A stretch of DNA of 33,978 nt from Candidatus Zymogenus saltonus (GCA_016929395.1 JAFGIX010000076.1:1-33978), one strand, 5' to 3'; positions 1 to 7,355 are shown, counted from the stretch's first letter. Notes: generated by a model from the letters alone, not told the origin. Program-made: numbers and translations.

Positions 1-300
1 CTGGAGGAGATCGTGGGGGAGATCGAGGACGAGCACGATATCGAATCGTCCGGGGTGGTCGGCAACATCGAAGATGGAACGATGGTAATAGACGGCTCCA
101 TATCCATCAGGGACCTGATAAACCTTCACGGACTTAAGCTTTCCGAATCGGAGGAGTACGAGACGATAGCCGGCCTTCTCCTCTCGGGACTCCAGTCGAT
201 CCCGGTGGGGGGCGAGTCGATCATCAAGGACGGATACAAATTCACGGTCTTTAAGGTCAAGAAAAACCGCATTATTAAAATAAAGGCGGAAAAACTGTAG
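1..300 (+). CDS. CorC/HlyC transporter-associated domain protein, C-terminal part (5' truncated)
   Basis: The frame is open from the first base and stops at TAG 298-300, so only the last 99 residues are present and the true start lies outside the window. The fragment has the pattern of the CorC_HlyC (transporter-associated) domain: an acidic EDEHD stretch, then an IDGSISIRDL segment, a TIAGLLLSGLQSIP helix and a final basic beta strand (KVKKNRIIKIKAEKL). In the family this domain follows a CNNM/DUF21 membrane region and a CBS pair, in proteins linked to Mg/Co efflux or called haemolysin C homologues. Whether this one has the membrane domain cannot be seen. The domain assignment is fairly secure; the substrate is unknown. 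Confidence 0.8.
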   Translation: MEEIVGEIEDEHDIESSGVVGNIEDGTMVIDGSISIRDLINLHGLKLSESEEYETIAGLLLSGLQSIPVGGESIIKDGYKFTVFKVKKNRIIKIKAEKL

Positions 301-435
301 GGACCGATGAAAAATCGCAAACCGGCAGGATGGAAAATTTGCCGGCAATCAGGTTACAGAGAAAATCGCTTTTTAAATCGTATTGTTTTGTAAATTCCGT
401 CGCCCGTCCCCAATTTTTTAAACCGGCCTTTTGAG

Positions 436-464
436 TTGACAAAATATATACATCTGTATACTAT
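436..464 (+). promoter_or_regulatory. Probable sigma-70 promoter with palindromic operator candidate, upstream of the siroheme decarboxylase gene
   Basis: A perfect -35 box TTGACA lies at 436-441. TACTAT at 459-464 gives a 17-nt spacer; TATACT at 457-462 is an alternative with 15 nt. A perfect inverted repeat TATACA-TC-TGTATA occupies 447-460 and overlaps the -10 region, so it could be a repressor site. The coding start follows about 80 bases downstream. Confidence 0.5.
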
Positions 465-541
465 TGAGTACGGACGGAGGGGGCGTGTCTTTAATAAAAA
501 GAACTCTCCCGATTCGAGGTGGTATGACTTGAAGGCCGGAT

Positions 542-1024
542 ATGGATAACTGTTTCGACGAGACGGACGGAGATATACTGCGGTTAATCCAGGAGGGGTT
601 CCCGTTAACCGGACGTCCCTTTAAGGAGGTGGCGGACAAACTCAAGACACACCCGAGGCTCGATGAATCCGAGGTTATGAGACGAGTCGCGGCCCTGAAG
701 GAAAAGGGGGTAATCCGCCGCATCGGGGCCGTGATCGACGGGAGGGCCTTCGGGATCGTGACTACGCTTTTGGGAGCGAAGGTTCCGGCGGAATCGGTAG
801 ATTTATTTGCCGACGTGGTAAACTCGTACAGCAGGGTCACCCATAACTACCTGAGGGATGAAGACCGAAATATCTGGTTTACCATATGGGGGAAGAGCGG
901 CGAGGAGATTGAAAAGACAATAGACGAGATAAAAGTCAAAACCGGCGTAACGGATATTCTGTCCTTTCCGTCGAGGAAGACTTACAAGATCAGGGCGGTT
1001 TTCGATATCCCAAATAGACTATAG
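542..1024 (+). CDS. Siroheme decarboxylase subunit (AhbA/AhbB, Lrp/AsnC-like)
   Basis: This 160-residue protein resembles AhbA/AhbB (NirD/G/L/H-type) proteins. These convert sirohaem to 12,18-didecarboxysirohaem in the alternative haem pathway and in haem d1 synthesis. Visible support: an N-terminal Lrp-type winged helix beginning DILRLIQEGFPLTGRPF, the segment GVIRRIGAVIDGRAFG, and the family hallmark THNYLRDEDRNIWFT around residues 99-113, whose conserved Tyr/Arg lie in the substrate region of the known enzymes. The length fits the family. AhbA and AhbB are paralogues that form a heterodimer, and only one is here, so the subunit identity is left open. The gene stands alone behind its own promoter. 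A plain Lrp regulator is less likely because of the THNY motif. Confidence 0.83.
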   Translation: MDNCFDETDGDILRLIQEGFPLTGRPFKEVADKLKTHPRLDESEVMRRVAALKEKGVIRRIGAVIDGRAFGIVTTLLGAKVPAESVDLFADVVNSYSRVTHNYLRDEDRNIWFTIWGKSGEEIEKTIDEIKVKTGVTDILSFPSRKTYKIRAVFDIPNRL

Positions 1025-1044
1025 GGCCGAAATAGAAGAGGGTC

Positions 1045-1233
1045 ATGCTTACATATAAGGTAGTAGAGACCTCCTTTGTCACGGACGAAACGATAGAGAG
1101 GATCATAAACGAGTATATATCTCAGGGCTGGACCCTGGACGGGATTAAATTTGCCATGAGGGAGGCCAGCAAGCGCCCCTCCATGGCCTTCATACTTTTT
1201 ATCAGGGAAAATAGTGATGCCGAAGAATCTTAA
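1045..1233 (+). CDS. DUF4177-like small protein
   Basis: A 62-residue protein starting MLTYKVVETSFVTDE, with a central QGWTLDGIKFAMREASKRPS stretch and the ending FILFIRE. This is the pattern of the small DUF4177 family (a YKVVE strand, a helix ending in GW, then FI.F.R). No catalytic residues or membrane segment are visible and the function is unknown. It begins 20 bases after the siroheme decarboxylase gene and its 3' end overlaps the start of the RDD gene, so the three are probably co-transcribed. Confidence 0.65.
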   Translation: MLTYKVVETSFVTDETIERIINEYISQGWTLDGIKFAMREASKRPSMAFILFIRENSDAEES

Positions 1234-1648
1234 AAAGGCGGATTTGACAAACCGCTTTCTTGCCAAGTTTATCGACGGACTTATCGCCTCGGCGCTGGGC
1301 CTCGTTCTCGATCCGGTGGGTACCCTTATGGGGGCTACCTACATACTCTTCGCCGACGGCCTGACCGGCGGCCAGAGCCTTGGGAAACGGCTGACGGGGC
1401 TCAGGGTCGTAAAGGTGGATGACGGAGAGATCATCACGTTTAAGGATTCGATGATCAGAAACATTCACCTCACCGTTATCTACCTCTTCTCGTTGATCCC
1501 GGTTTTCGGGTGGGTGGTGATTATCACCCTCGGGCTTGTGGTAATAATCTTTGAGGCTTACTACTGCGTTGTCGACGTCAACGGCTACCGCGTGGGGGAC
1601 CTGGCCGCGGGGACCGTGGTCGTCGAGGTGCCGAAGAGGGAGAAGTAG
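1217..1648 (+). CDS. RDD-family membrane protein
   Basis: A 143-residue membrane protein. The ATG at 1217 is preferred; a GTG at 1214 directly before it is an alternative. The N-terminal NRFLAKFIDGLIAS segment has the Arg and Asp that name the RDD family, followed by the GQSLGKRLTGLRVVKVDDG motif. Two long hydrophobic stretches (about residues 20-50 and 85-115) should span the inner membrane. The family is linked in some bacteria to Na+/solute transport, but its general role is unsettled and none is assigned here. The start overlaps the previous gene by 17 bases. Confidence 0.75.
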   Translation: MPKNLKKADLTNRFLAKFIDGLIASALGLVLDPVGTLMGATYILFADGLTGGQSLGKRLTGLRVVKVDDGEIITFKDSMIRNIHLTVIYLFSLIPVFGWVVIITLGLVVIIFEAYYCVVDVNGYRVGDLAAGTVVVEVPKREK

Positions 1649-1764
1649 CCCCTGTTTTTTCTGTTTCCCCCCGGCCCGTCAATTTTCATTCTCCGCAATT
1701 GGTCACAATCGGTGGTCGGGTGATCGGCGTTTAACTGTTCGACTTTTTACCTTGAGAGGTCGAT

Positions 1765-2127
1765 ATGACAAAAGAGAAAGCTATATTAATAGTCCAGCGG
1801 TCTTGGTGGAACTACTTCTGGTACTTCTTCTCCTTTTTCCTCATCGTTCCCCCCTTTATCGCGATAACCAAGAGGTTTTCCCTCCGACTCTACATTTTTG
1901 AAAACCGGCTCGTCCTGGAGAGGGGGATCCTCTCGAAACACATAAAGGAGCTTTTTCTCAGGGACATCCGTACAATCGACATCAAGCAGACCTTTCCCCA
2001 GCGGATTGTGGGGATAGGGAACCTGATGGTCGCAACTGCCGGGACGTCCGGCTACGAGCTCGTCGTAAAGGGGATCCCCGATCCTGTGGGATTAATGGAG
2101 AGGATAAACTCGCTGAGGGGGAAGTAG
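1765..2127 (+). CDS. PH-domain (YdbS/DUF304-like) membrane protein
   Basis: A 120-residue protein starting at ATG 1765. It has an aromatic membrane segment (about residues 14-35, rich in W/Y/F), then RLYIFENRLVLERGILSKHIKELFLRDIRTIDIKQTFPQRIVGIGNL. This is the typical bacterial PH-domain pattern: strand with 'ENRL..e.G', a 'L.DI..I....' turn and 'G.GnL.v.taGtsg'. Such proteins are inner-membrane-associated and of unknown function. It is shorter than two-TM family members. About 116 non-coding bases separate it from the RDD gene. Confidence 0.65.
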   Translation: MTKEKAILIVQRSWWNYFWYFFSFFLIVPPFIAITKRFSLRLYIFENRLVLERGILSKHIKELFLRDIRTIDIKQTFPQRIVGIGNLMVATAGTSGYELVVKGIPDPVGLMERINSLRGK

Positions 2128-2273
2128 GCTAGGGGTGATACTTGTCTTTGTTACGTCGTTTCGGTTTCCACTATATCGGAAAGCGGTTGAAGGGCGCCGT
2201 GTATTTGTAAATATGGGGGGAGAAAAGGGGGATTTGGCCTCCGATTCCGGTTGTTTGTGGGGTCGCTATTTTT

Positions 2274-2382
2274 CTGGATTCCCGATCAAGTCGGGAATGA
2301 CAGTATAAATCCCCGTTCAGGCCTGAATGAGAAAATAAGAGGGCGCCCCCTATCTGTCATTCCCGTAAAAACGGGAATCCAG
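2274..2382. repeat. Foldback repeat element, copy 1
   Basis: Starts CTGGATTCCCG and ends CGGGAATCCAG. Inside are the matching inner arms CGGGAATGACAG and CTGTCATTCCCG, so the whole unit can fold on itself and each end also forms a small hairpin. Bases 2271-2364 match 2462-2555 with one difference (C/T). Similarity continues after the unit: a TTGGTCT...GGGT...GACAAG tail follows. No transposase is nearby, so it resembles a non-autonomous MITE-like element. Confidence 0.8.
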
Positions 2383-2464
2383 AGGATTGGTCTCTGTGTA
2401 GGGTAGCGTTGACAAGAATTTGTTTGTCAGTGAGCGTTCCGTGAAAGCTGGAATTAATACCTTT

Positions 2465-2574
2465 CTGGATTCCCGATCAAGTCGGGAATGACAGTATAAA
2501 TCCCCGTTCAGGCCTGAATGAGAAAATAAGAGGGTGCCCCCTATCTGTCATTCCCTTGGGAAGCGGGAATCCAG
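2465..2574. repeat. Foldback repeat element, copy 2
   Basis: Second copy, 191 bases downstream of copy 1 in the same orientation. It differs in one base of the first 94 and in the short loop of the right-hand hairpin (TTGGGAAG instead of GTAAAAAC). It is followed by the same type of GGGTTCCACCGACAAG tail (2593-2608) seen after copy 1 and after the unit near 4211. The tandem arrangement suggests local duplication. Confidence 0.8.
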
Positions 2575-2672
2575 GGGGCTGGCCCTTGCGTCGGGTTCCA
2601 CCGACAAGCCGACAAAGAATCTATAAAATCTATATAAATATAAATATTACGCCTTTTTCACAGGAGGAAACC

Positions 2673-3839
2673 ATGACGAAGCTGCCGGAACCGATAACAA
2701 GCCCCCCCACCGAGGAGGAGCTTGCCTCGAGGGTAGAGAAGATCAGGGCGAAGATGGACGAAAAGGGCTATGACTACTGCGTCTCCTTCGATCCGGTCAA
2801 TATCTATTACCTCACCAACTTCGCAAACCTCGTACACGAGCGCCCCTTTATATTGATAATCCCGAAGAAGGGAAAGGTCAAAATGGTGTGCCCCCTCCTA
2901 GAGACGAGCCACGTCAAGGCGAGGGCGAGGCTCCCCCTCGATTACAAGATTTATTACGAGTTCCCGGCTCCGGAGGGCGGGAACTGGTTTGATATCTACC
3001 GGGCCGAGATAGATGGTTCCGCCTCTGTGGCGGTGGAGTCCGCCATGCCGGTCGGGATCTACAACAAGACACCGGGAAAGATCGTCGTAGACGACATAAT
3101 CGACGATGTGCGCCTCGTCAAGACGAAGTACGAGATAGGCAGGACCGTCCACGGCTGTCAGGTTGTGGACGGGGGGCACGAGAAGCTCCTTGAGCTGACC
3201 CGCCCCGGGGCGATGGAGATCGCCATCTATGGGGATGCGGTGAGAGCGATGATGGGAAAGGTTCTCGGGGAGATCCCCGAGGCTAACCTAATCGTGACAA
3301 GGCTCCTCGCGGCGGTCTGGCCACCCTCCATATCACACGATCCCCACAGGATCCCGAAGCCCTTCATGCCGATGGAGGAGGGCGGGCCTCAGGTTTCCAT
3401 TGTGGCGGGGCAAGTGGACGGTTATGGCGTGGAGGTGGAGCGGACCTTCTTTCTGGGGAAGGTCCCGGAGAGCGCCAAGAGGCCCTTCGAGACGATGATG
3501 GAGGCGAGGGCCTTGGCCTACAAGCTCGCGGTCCCCGGAGCCCGCTTCAGCGATATAGACAAAAAGGTCAGGAAGGTGATAATCGACGCCGGTTACGAGG
3601 ACTATATCCTCCACAGGACGGGGCATGGCATGGGGATTACGGGCCACGAGGCCCCGTTCTTGGCAATAGGCGATGACAGGGAGATAGTCCCGGATATGAT
3701 CATCAGCATCGAGCCGGGGATATATATCGAGGGGCAGGGGGGCTTTCGCCACTCCGACACGGTCTTGATAACCCAGACCGGAAACGTGAGACTTACCAAG
3801 ACCCCGGACACCCTGAGCGAGCTCACGATACCCCTTTAG
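2673..3839 (+). CDS. M24-family (Xaa-Pro peptidase/creatinase fold) protein with altered metal site
   Basis: The ATG at 2673 sits 5 bases after AGGAGG, giving 388 residues; longer upstream frames run through repeat DNA and are rejected. The protein has a creatinase-type N-terminal domain (about 1-155) and a pita-bread M24 domain (about 160-388). Seen in the M24 domain: the GYGVEVERTFFLG strand, HRTGHGMGITGHEAPFL, IISIEPGIYI and GGFRHSDTVLIT. In M24 metallopeptidases the five ligands are D, D, H, E, E. Here the first Asp position is hydrophobic, the second is Glu, His and one Glu are kept, and the last Glu position (RIEDT in peptidases) is Ser in RHSDT. The protein could be a non-metal hydrolase like creatinase, or a peptidase subfamily with other ligands; the substrate is unknown. 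Repeat-rich DNA flanks it on both sides. Confidence 0.8.
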   Translation: MTKLPEPITSPPTEEELASRVEKIRAKMDEKGYDYCVSFDPVNIYYLTNFANLVHERPFILIIPKKGKVKMVCPLLETSHVKARARLPLDYKIYYEFPAPEGGNWFDIYRAEIDGSASVAVESAMPVGIYNKTPGKIVVDDIIDDVRLVKTKYEIGRTVHGCQVVDGGHEKLLELTRPGAMEIAIYGDAVRAMMGKVLGEIPEANLIVTRLLAAVWPPSISHDPHRIPKPFMPMEEGGPQVSIVAGQVDGYGVEVERTFFLGKVPESAKRPFETMMEARALAYKLAVPGARFSDIDKKVRKVIIDAGYEDYILHRTGHGMGITGHEAPFLAIGDDREIVPDMIISIEPGIYIEGQGGFRHSDTVLITQTGNVRLTKTPDTLSELTIPL

Positions 3840-3883
3840 GCGAAACCGAATTATAAAAAATTAGATCGGAGGGATTATGGTTT

Positions 3884-3940
3884 TGTCATTGCGGGGAGCC
3901 GGCCGAAGGCAGGGCCGGCGACACGGCAATCGGGTTGTAT
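3884..3940. repeat. GTCATTGCG-type dispersed repeat, copy 1
   Basis: Begins TTGTCATTGCGGGGAG, has a GC-rich hairpin core (GCCGGCCGAAGGCAGGGCCGGC) and ends GGCAATCGGGTTGT. The same ends recur at 4113-4173 with a different core, as expected for a compensating stem-loop repeat. Its function is unknown. Confidence 0.7.
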
Positions 3941-3964
3941 TCACCTCCCTTTTCTTGAATTCAT

Positions 3965-4070
3965 TGTCATTCCCTTAGGAAGCGGGAATCCAGAAACACC
4001 TGTCATTCCCGTGCAAACGGGAATCCAGCTTTATATTTGTCTGGATTCCCAGTCAAGCTGGGAATGACAG
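3965..4070. repeat. Three hairpin units of the CTGGATTCCC repeat family
   Basis: The units are TGTCATTCCC...GGGAATCCAG at 3965-3993 and 4001-4028, and the opposite orientation CTGGATTCCC...GGGAATGACAG at 4041-4070. Each is a short hairpin with a variable loop and an arm identical to those of the elements at 2274 and 2465. Confidence 0.75.
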
Positions 4071-4112
4071 CATAATTTCCTCGTCAGGCCGGGAATAAAA
4101 AAACACCAATTG

Positions 4113-4173
4113 TTGTCATTGCGAGGAGTGAGTCCTGCTGAAGGCAGGGCGAGCGACGAGGCAATCGGGTTGT
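4113..4173. repeat. GTCATTGCG-type dispersed repeat, copy 2
   Basis: Begins TTGTCATTGCGAGGAGTG and ends GGCAATCGGGTTGTG, in the same orientation as the copy at 3884. The inner GTCCTGCTGAAGGCAGGGCG segment forms the variable hairpin core. Confidence 0.7.
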
Positions 4174-4210
4174 GTTTGCCCCAATGGTGAAAAAGTTAAA
4201 GAGGAGTGTC

Positions 4211-4291
4211 TGTCATTCCCGCGTAAGCGGGGATCCAGAGGGTTGGTCTATGGGCAGGGTTCCACTGACAAGCCCCTGCTTATCAGTGGGC
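4211..4291. repeat. Hairpin unit of the CTGGATTCCC family with tail
   Basis: TGTCATTCCCGCGTAAGCGG is followed by GGATCCAG (4211-4238), then GGGTTGGTCTATGGGCAGGG and a CACTGACAAG...TCAGTG hairpin (about 4262-4288). The tail matches the tails after both elements at 2274 and 2465, so the mobile unit is longer than the visible inverted repeat. Confidence 0.65.
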
Positions 4292-4381
4292 CTCTCGGTT
4301 ATGTTAAAGGCGGTCTTTTCCCTTTCGTTAAAAATTTAAAATCTAATCCCCCCACCCATATCGTTCCCCTTACGTTTTGGC

Positions 4382-4410
4382 TTGACTATCCGGTAAAGAT
4401 AATATATGTT
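4382..4410 (+). promoter_or_regulatory. Possible sigma-70 promoter for lysS and the lol genes
   Basis: TTGACT (4382-4387) and TATGTT (4405-4410) are 17 bases apart, about 30 bases before the lysS start, just outside the repeats. The -10 match is modest. Confidence 0.4.
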
Positions 4411-4440
4411 GGCTTGATACATTAGTGCAAGGAGTTGTAT

Positions 4441-5955
4441 TTGCCGAATAAGGAGAAAAGCGAGGTAAGGACGGAAAAGGCCGAGGAGGAGCTTGTCCGC
4501 GTAAGGCGCGAGAAGAGGGACGCGATCAGGGAGGCGGGGGAAAATCCCTACCCGAACGACTTCAGGCCCGAAAACTCGGCCAGTGAGATCATTGACAGCA
4601 TTGGGGGAAAGACGAAGGAGGAGCTCGAGGGAGCAAAGGACTCCTTTGTGCTTGCCGGGAGGCTCGTGTCGAAGCGGGACTTCGGCAAGGCCTCCTTCGC
4701 CCACATCCAGGACGCAACCGGAAAGATACAGCTCTTCTTCCAGAAGGACACGCTGGGCGAAGCCTTCAAGGCGATAAAGAGGTACGATATTGGAGACATT
4801 ATCGGTGTTACCGGCGCCCCCTTCAGGACGAAGACGGACGAGCTTACGATAGAGGTCGCAGAATCGAGGCTTCTGGTAAAGGGGTTGAGGCCGCTTCCCG
4901 AGAAGTGGCACGGGCTGACCGACGTCGAGACGAGGTACAGGCGTAGGTACGTCGACCTTCTGGTAAATCCAGAAGTCAGGGGGGTCTTCGAGACGAGGAG
5001 CAGGCTGATCAATGAAGTGAGATCTTTTTTCATGGAGAGGGGCTACATCGAGGTGGAGACCCCGATGCTCCATCAGGTCGTTGGGGGCGCCACGGCCGAG
5101 CCTTTCGTCACTCACCACAAGACCCTCCACATGGACCTCTACCTTCGCATCGCCCCGGAGCTGTATCTCAAGCGCCTACTCGTGGGGGGGATGGACAAGG
5201 TCTTTGAGATAAACAAGAATTTCAGGAACGAGGGGATATCCACCCAGCACAACCCGGAGTTCACGATGCTGGAGTTCTACGAGGCCTACGCCGCGTTCGA
5301 CGACATGATGAAGATGACAGAAGAGCTCTTCTGCGATGTGGCCGATGAAATCATCGGCAAAAAGGAGATAACCTACCAGGGACAAAAGATCGACCTGACA
5401 CCCCCCTGGGAGAGGGTGAGCGTCTTTGACGCAACGGTGAAGTACGGCGGTGTTGACGCCGCTGTGCTCAAGGACGAGGCGAAGATGAGAAAGCTCGCCT
5501 CCAATATCGGCATTGAGGTCGAAAAGAAGTGGGGGGCGGGAAAGCTCCTCTGCGAGATATTCGAGAAGACAGCGGAGGATAAGCTAACGGGCCCGGTCTT
5601 CATCACCGACTACCCGGCGGAGGTGTCGCCCCTCTCGCGCCCCTTCGACGACAATCCCGAGTTCGTGGAGCGGTTCGAGCTCTTTATATCGGGGATGGAG
5701 GTGGCCAACGGCTTTTCGGAGCTCAACGATCCGGATGACCAGAGGGAGAGGTTCAAGAGGCAGCTTGAGATGGGGGATTTCGGAAAGGGAATAAGGGAGT
5801 ACGACAAGGACTATATTATGGCCCTCGAATATGGAATGCCACCCGCCGGGGGGGAGGGGATCGGGATCGATCGGATGGCGATGCTCTTTACTGACTCACC
5901 CTCGATAAGGGATGTCATTCTATTCCCGCAGCTGAGGGAGAAGGAGGAAAAGTGA
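4441..5955 (+). CDS. lysS: Lysyl-tRNA synthetase, class II
   Basis: Cytoplasmic enzyme that charges tRNA-Lys. The N-terminal OB-fold anticodon-binding domain covers about residues 55-150, and the class II catalytic core the remainder. Motif 2 is visible as VFEINKNFRNEGISTQHNPE with the ATP-contacting Arg, and motif 3 as GEGIGIDRMAMLFTDS. The 504-residue length is normal. The start is TTG 4441: the Shine-Dalgarno AAGGAG (4429-4434) abuts the in-frame TTG at 4435 with no spacing but is 6 bases from TTG 4441. The stop overlaps the start of the Lol permease by 4 bases (GTGA), so translation is likely coupled. lysS next to lol genes is a known deltaproteobacterial order. Confidence 0.95.
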   Translation: MPNKEKSEVRTEKAEEELVRVRREKRDAIREAGENPYPNDFRPENSASEIIDSIGGKTKEELEGAKDSFVLAGRLVSKRDFGKASFAHIQDATGKIQLFFQKDTLGEAFKAIKRYDIGDIIGVTGAPFRTKTDELTIEVAESRLLVKGLRPLPEKWHGLTDVETRYRRRYVDLLVNPEVRGVFETRSRLINEVRSFFMERGYIEVETPMLHQVVGGATAEPFVTHHKTLHMDLYLRIAPELYLKRLLVGGMDKVFEINKNFRNEGISTQHNPEFTMLEFYEAYAAFDDMMKMTEELFCDVADEIIGKKEITYQGQKIDLTPPWERVSVFDATVKYGGVDAAVLKDEAKMRKLASNIGIEVEKKWGAGKLLCEIFEKTAEDKLTGPVFITDYPAEVSPLSRPFDDNPEFVERFELFISGMEVANGFSELNDPDDQRERFKRQLEMGDFGKGIREYDKDYIMALEYGMPPAGGEGIGIDRMAMLFTDSPSIRDVILFPQLREKEEK

Positions 5956-7340
5956 AATACGAACTGTTTGTCAGTCTGAGATACCTGAAGGCGAAGAGGA
6001 AACAGTCCTTCATCTCCCTGATAACCTTTATCTCAATCGGGGGGGTCGCCCTGGGAGTTGCGGCCCTCATCATCGTAATATCGGTGATGACCGGCTTCAA
6101 GGAGGACCTTCAGGAGAAGATCCTCGGGGCCTACTCGCACCTCTTGATCTTAAAGCACCCCCTGGAGGAGGATGTGGGCATTAAGACCTACACGGATATA
6201 ATGAAGGATATCGAGGATGTCAAAGGCGTTGCGGCGTCAACGCCCTTCATATACGGGCAGGTGATGTTTACATCGGAGGTGAGCGTCTCGGGGGCTTTCT
6301 TGAGGGGGATAGATGTAAAGACGGCTCCCGACGTCATAACGCTCAAGGACGACCTGATAATGGGAGACCTGAGCGAGCTCGAAGACGGCGGTGAAATCAA
6401 GGAGAAGGGGGATGCCCCGCCGAAGGATGTGGACGGTAAATTGAAGGGAAAGGGGACGGAAGGAGATAAAGAAACCGGTGACGATGTATACGGTGGGATT
6501 ACCATCTTTGAGTTCGAGGAGCAGGAGGAGAGGGAGATGTCAAAGAACCTTCCGGGTGTCATCATCGGAAAGGAGCTTGCAAAGCTCTTGGGGAGCGTGT
6601 ACGGCGACGAGGTGGTTATCCTCTCTCCAAAGGGGGATGTTACGCCGTTCGGTTTCACCCCGAAGATGAGACGATACAGGGTCGTGGGGCTTTTCGATTC
6701 GGGCATGTACGAGTTCGACTCGACCTTCGCCTTTATCTCCATCTCCGAGGCGCAGTCCTTTTTCGGCATGGGTGATAACGTGACGGGTATCGAGGTAAAG
6801 GTTGACGACATCTACAACGTCAGCAATATAGGTAAAAACATTCAGGCCAAGCTCGGCCTTCCCTACTACACGAGAAACTGGATGGAGATGCACAAGAACA
6901 TCTTTGCGGCCCTCCAGATGGAAAAGATAGCGATGTTTGTGATCCTCGCCATGATCGTCTTTGTGGCGGCGTTCAATATAGCCTCGACCCTGATAATGGT
7001 GGTCATGGAGAAGAACAAGGATATTGCTATCTTGAAGTCGATGGGTGCTTCCAGCGGTGGAATAATGAAGATATTCATGTTCGAGGGGTTGATAATCGGG
7101 GTTTTCGGGACATTTCTGGGATTCGTGAGCGGTTATATAATTTGTTTTCTCTTAAAGCGTTACGAATTTATAAAGTTAGACCCCAATGTCTATTATATCT
7201 CAACCCTGCCGGTGAAGATAGTGTGGAGCGACATCCTCGTAATAGCGGCGTCTTCTTTGGTGCTTTGCCTCCTGGCGACGATTTACCCCGCCTGGCAGGC
7301 GTCAAGGCTGGATCCCGCGGAGGCCTTTAGGTATGAATAA
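5952..7340 (+). CDS. Lipoprotein-releasing system permease, LolC/LolE type
   Basis: Inner-membrane subunit of the Lol ABC transporter, which extracts outer-membrane lipoproteins for hand-off to LolA. The family start is seen (SLRYLKAKRKQSFISLITF), with the first membrane helix at about 22-46. A long periplasmic domain is followed by three C-terminal helices (about 325-350, 376-402, 426-446), with the FtsX-type LKSMGASSGGIMKIF loop and the typical ending YPAWQASRLDPAEAFRYE. At 462 residues it is about 50 longer than usual. The excess is a charged, low-complexity insertion at about residues 141-198, rich in G, K, D and E. GTG start, overlapping lysS by 4 bases. Only one permease gene is present, so it may act as a homodimer. 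Confidence 0.9.
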   Translation: MKYELFVSLRYLKAKRKQSFISLITFISIGGVALGVAALIIVISVMTGFKEDLQEKILGAYSHLLILKHPLEEDVGIKTYTDIMKDIEDVKGVAASTPFIYGQVMFTSEVSVSGAFLRGIDVKTAPDVITLKDDLIMGDLSELEDGGEIKEKGDAPPKDVDGKLKGKGTEGDKETGDDVYGGITIFEFEEQEEREMSKNLPGVIIGKELAKLLGSVYGDEVVILSPKGDVTPFGFTPKMRRYRVVGLFDSGMYEFDSTFAFISISEAQSFFGMGDNVTGIEVKVDDIYNVSNIGKNIQAKLGLPYYTRNWMEMHKNIFAALQMEKIAMFVILAMIVFVAAFNIASTLIMVVMEKNKDIAILKSMGASSGGIMKIFMFEGLIIGVFGTFLGFVSGYIICFLLKRYEFIKLDPNVYYISTLPVKIVWSDILVIAASSLVLCLLATIYPAWQASRLDPAEAFRYE

Positions 7341-7355
7341 TATTGGCTGCAATAT

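Larger units (their letters stand above)
2128..2672. other. Intergenic region, 545 bp, filled by two near-identical repeat elements
   Basis: No plausible gene is seen. The region holds two copies of a foldback repeat (separate entries) and an AT-rich stretch at 2621-2650 just before the ribosome binding site AGGAGG (2662-2667) of the M24 gene. A possible weak -10 (TATAAA, 2632-2637) lies there without a good -35 box. Confidence 0.6.
3840..4440. other. Intergenic region, about 600 bp, with two repeat families and the lysS leader
   Basis: No gene is seen. The stretch contains two copies of a GTCATTGCG...GGCAATCGGGTTGT repeat, four hairpin units of the GTCATTCCC...GGGAATCCAG family, and from about 4380 the likely lysS promoter and leader. 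A short open frame at 4243-4425 runs through the repeat tail and has no ribosome binding site. Confidence 0.6.

Noticed and set aside
322-345. CCGGCA...TGCCGG hairpin after the CorC-domain gene as terminator
   Set aside because: Six-base arms, a 12-base loop and no U tract make it too weak to call.
485-532. Possible 15-residue leader peptide (GTG start after GGAGGGGGC) before the siroheme decarboxylase gene
   Set aside because: A ribosome-site-like sequence is present, but there are no regulatory codon runs or alternative hairpins, and such short frames occur by chance.
2556-2672. N-terminal extension of the M24 protein by 39 residues
   Set aside because: It would be encoded by repeat-element DNA and bypass the clear AGGAGG-ATG at 2662-2675.
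2274-4291. Insertion sequence remnants
   Set aside because: No transposase fragment is seen in any frame; only short foldback repeats are present.
4435-4440. TTG at 4435 as the lysS start
   Set aside because: The AAGGAG ribosome site directly touches this TTG; TTG 4441 has a workable 6-base spacing.
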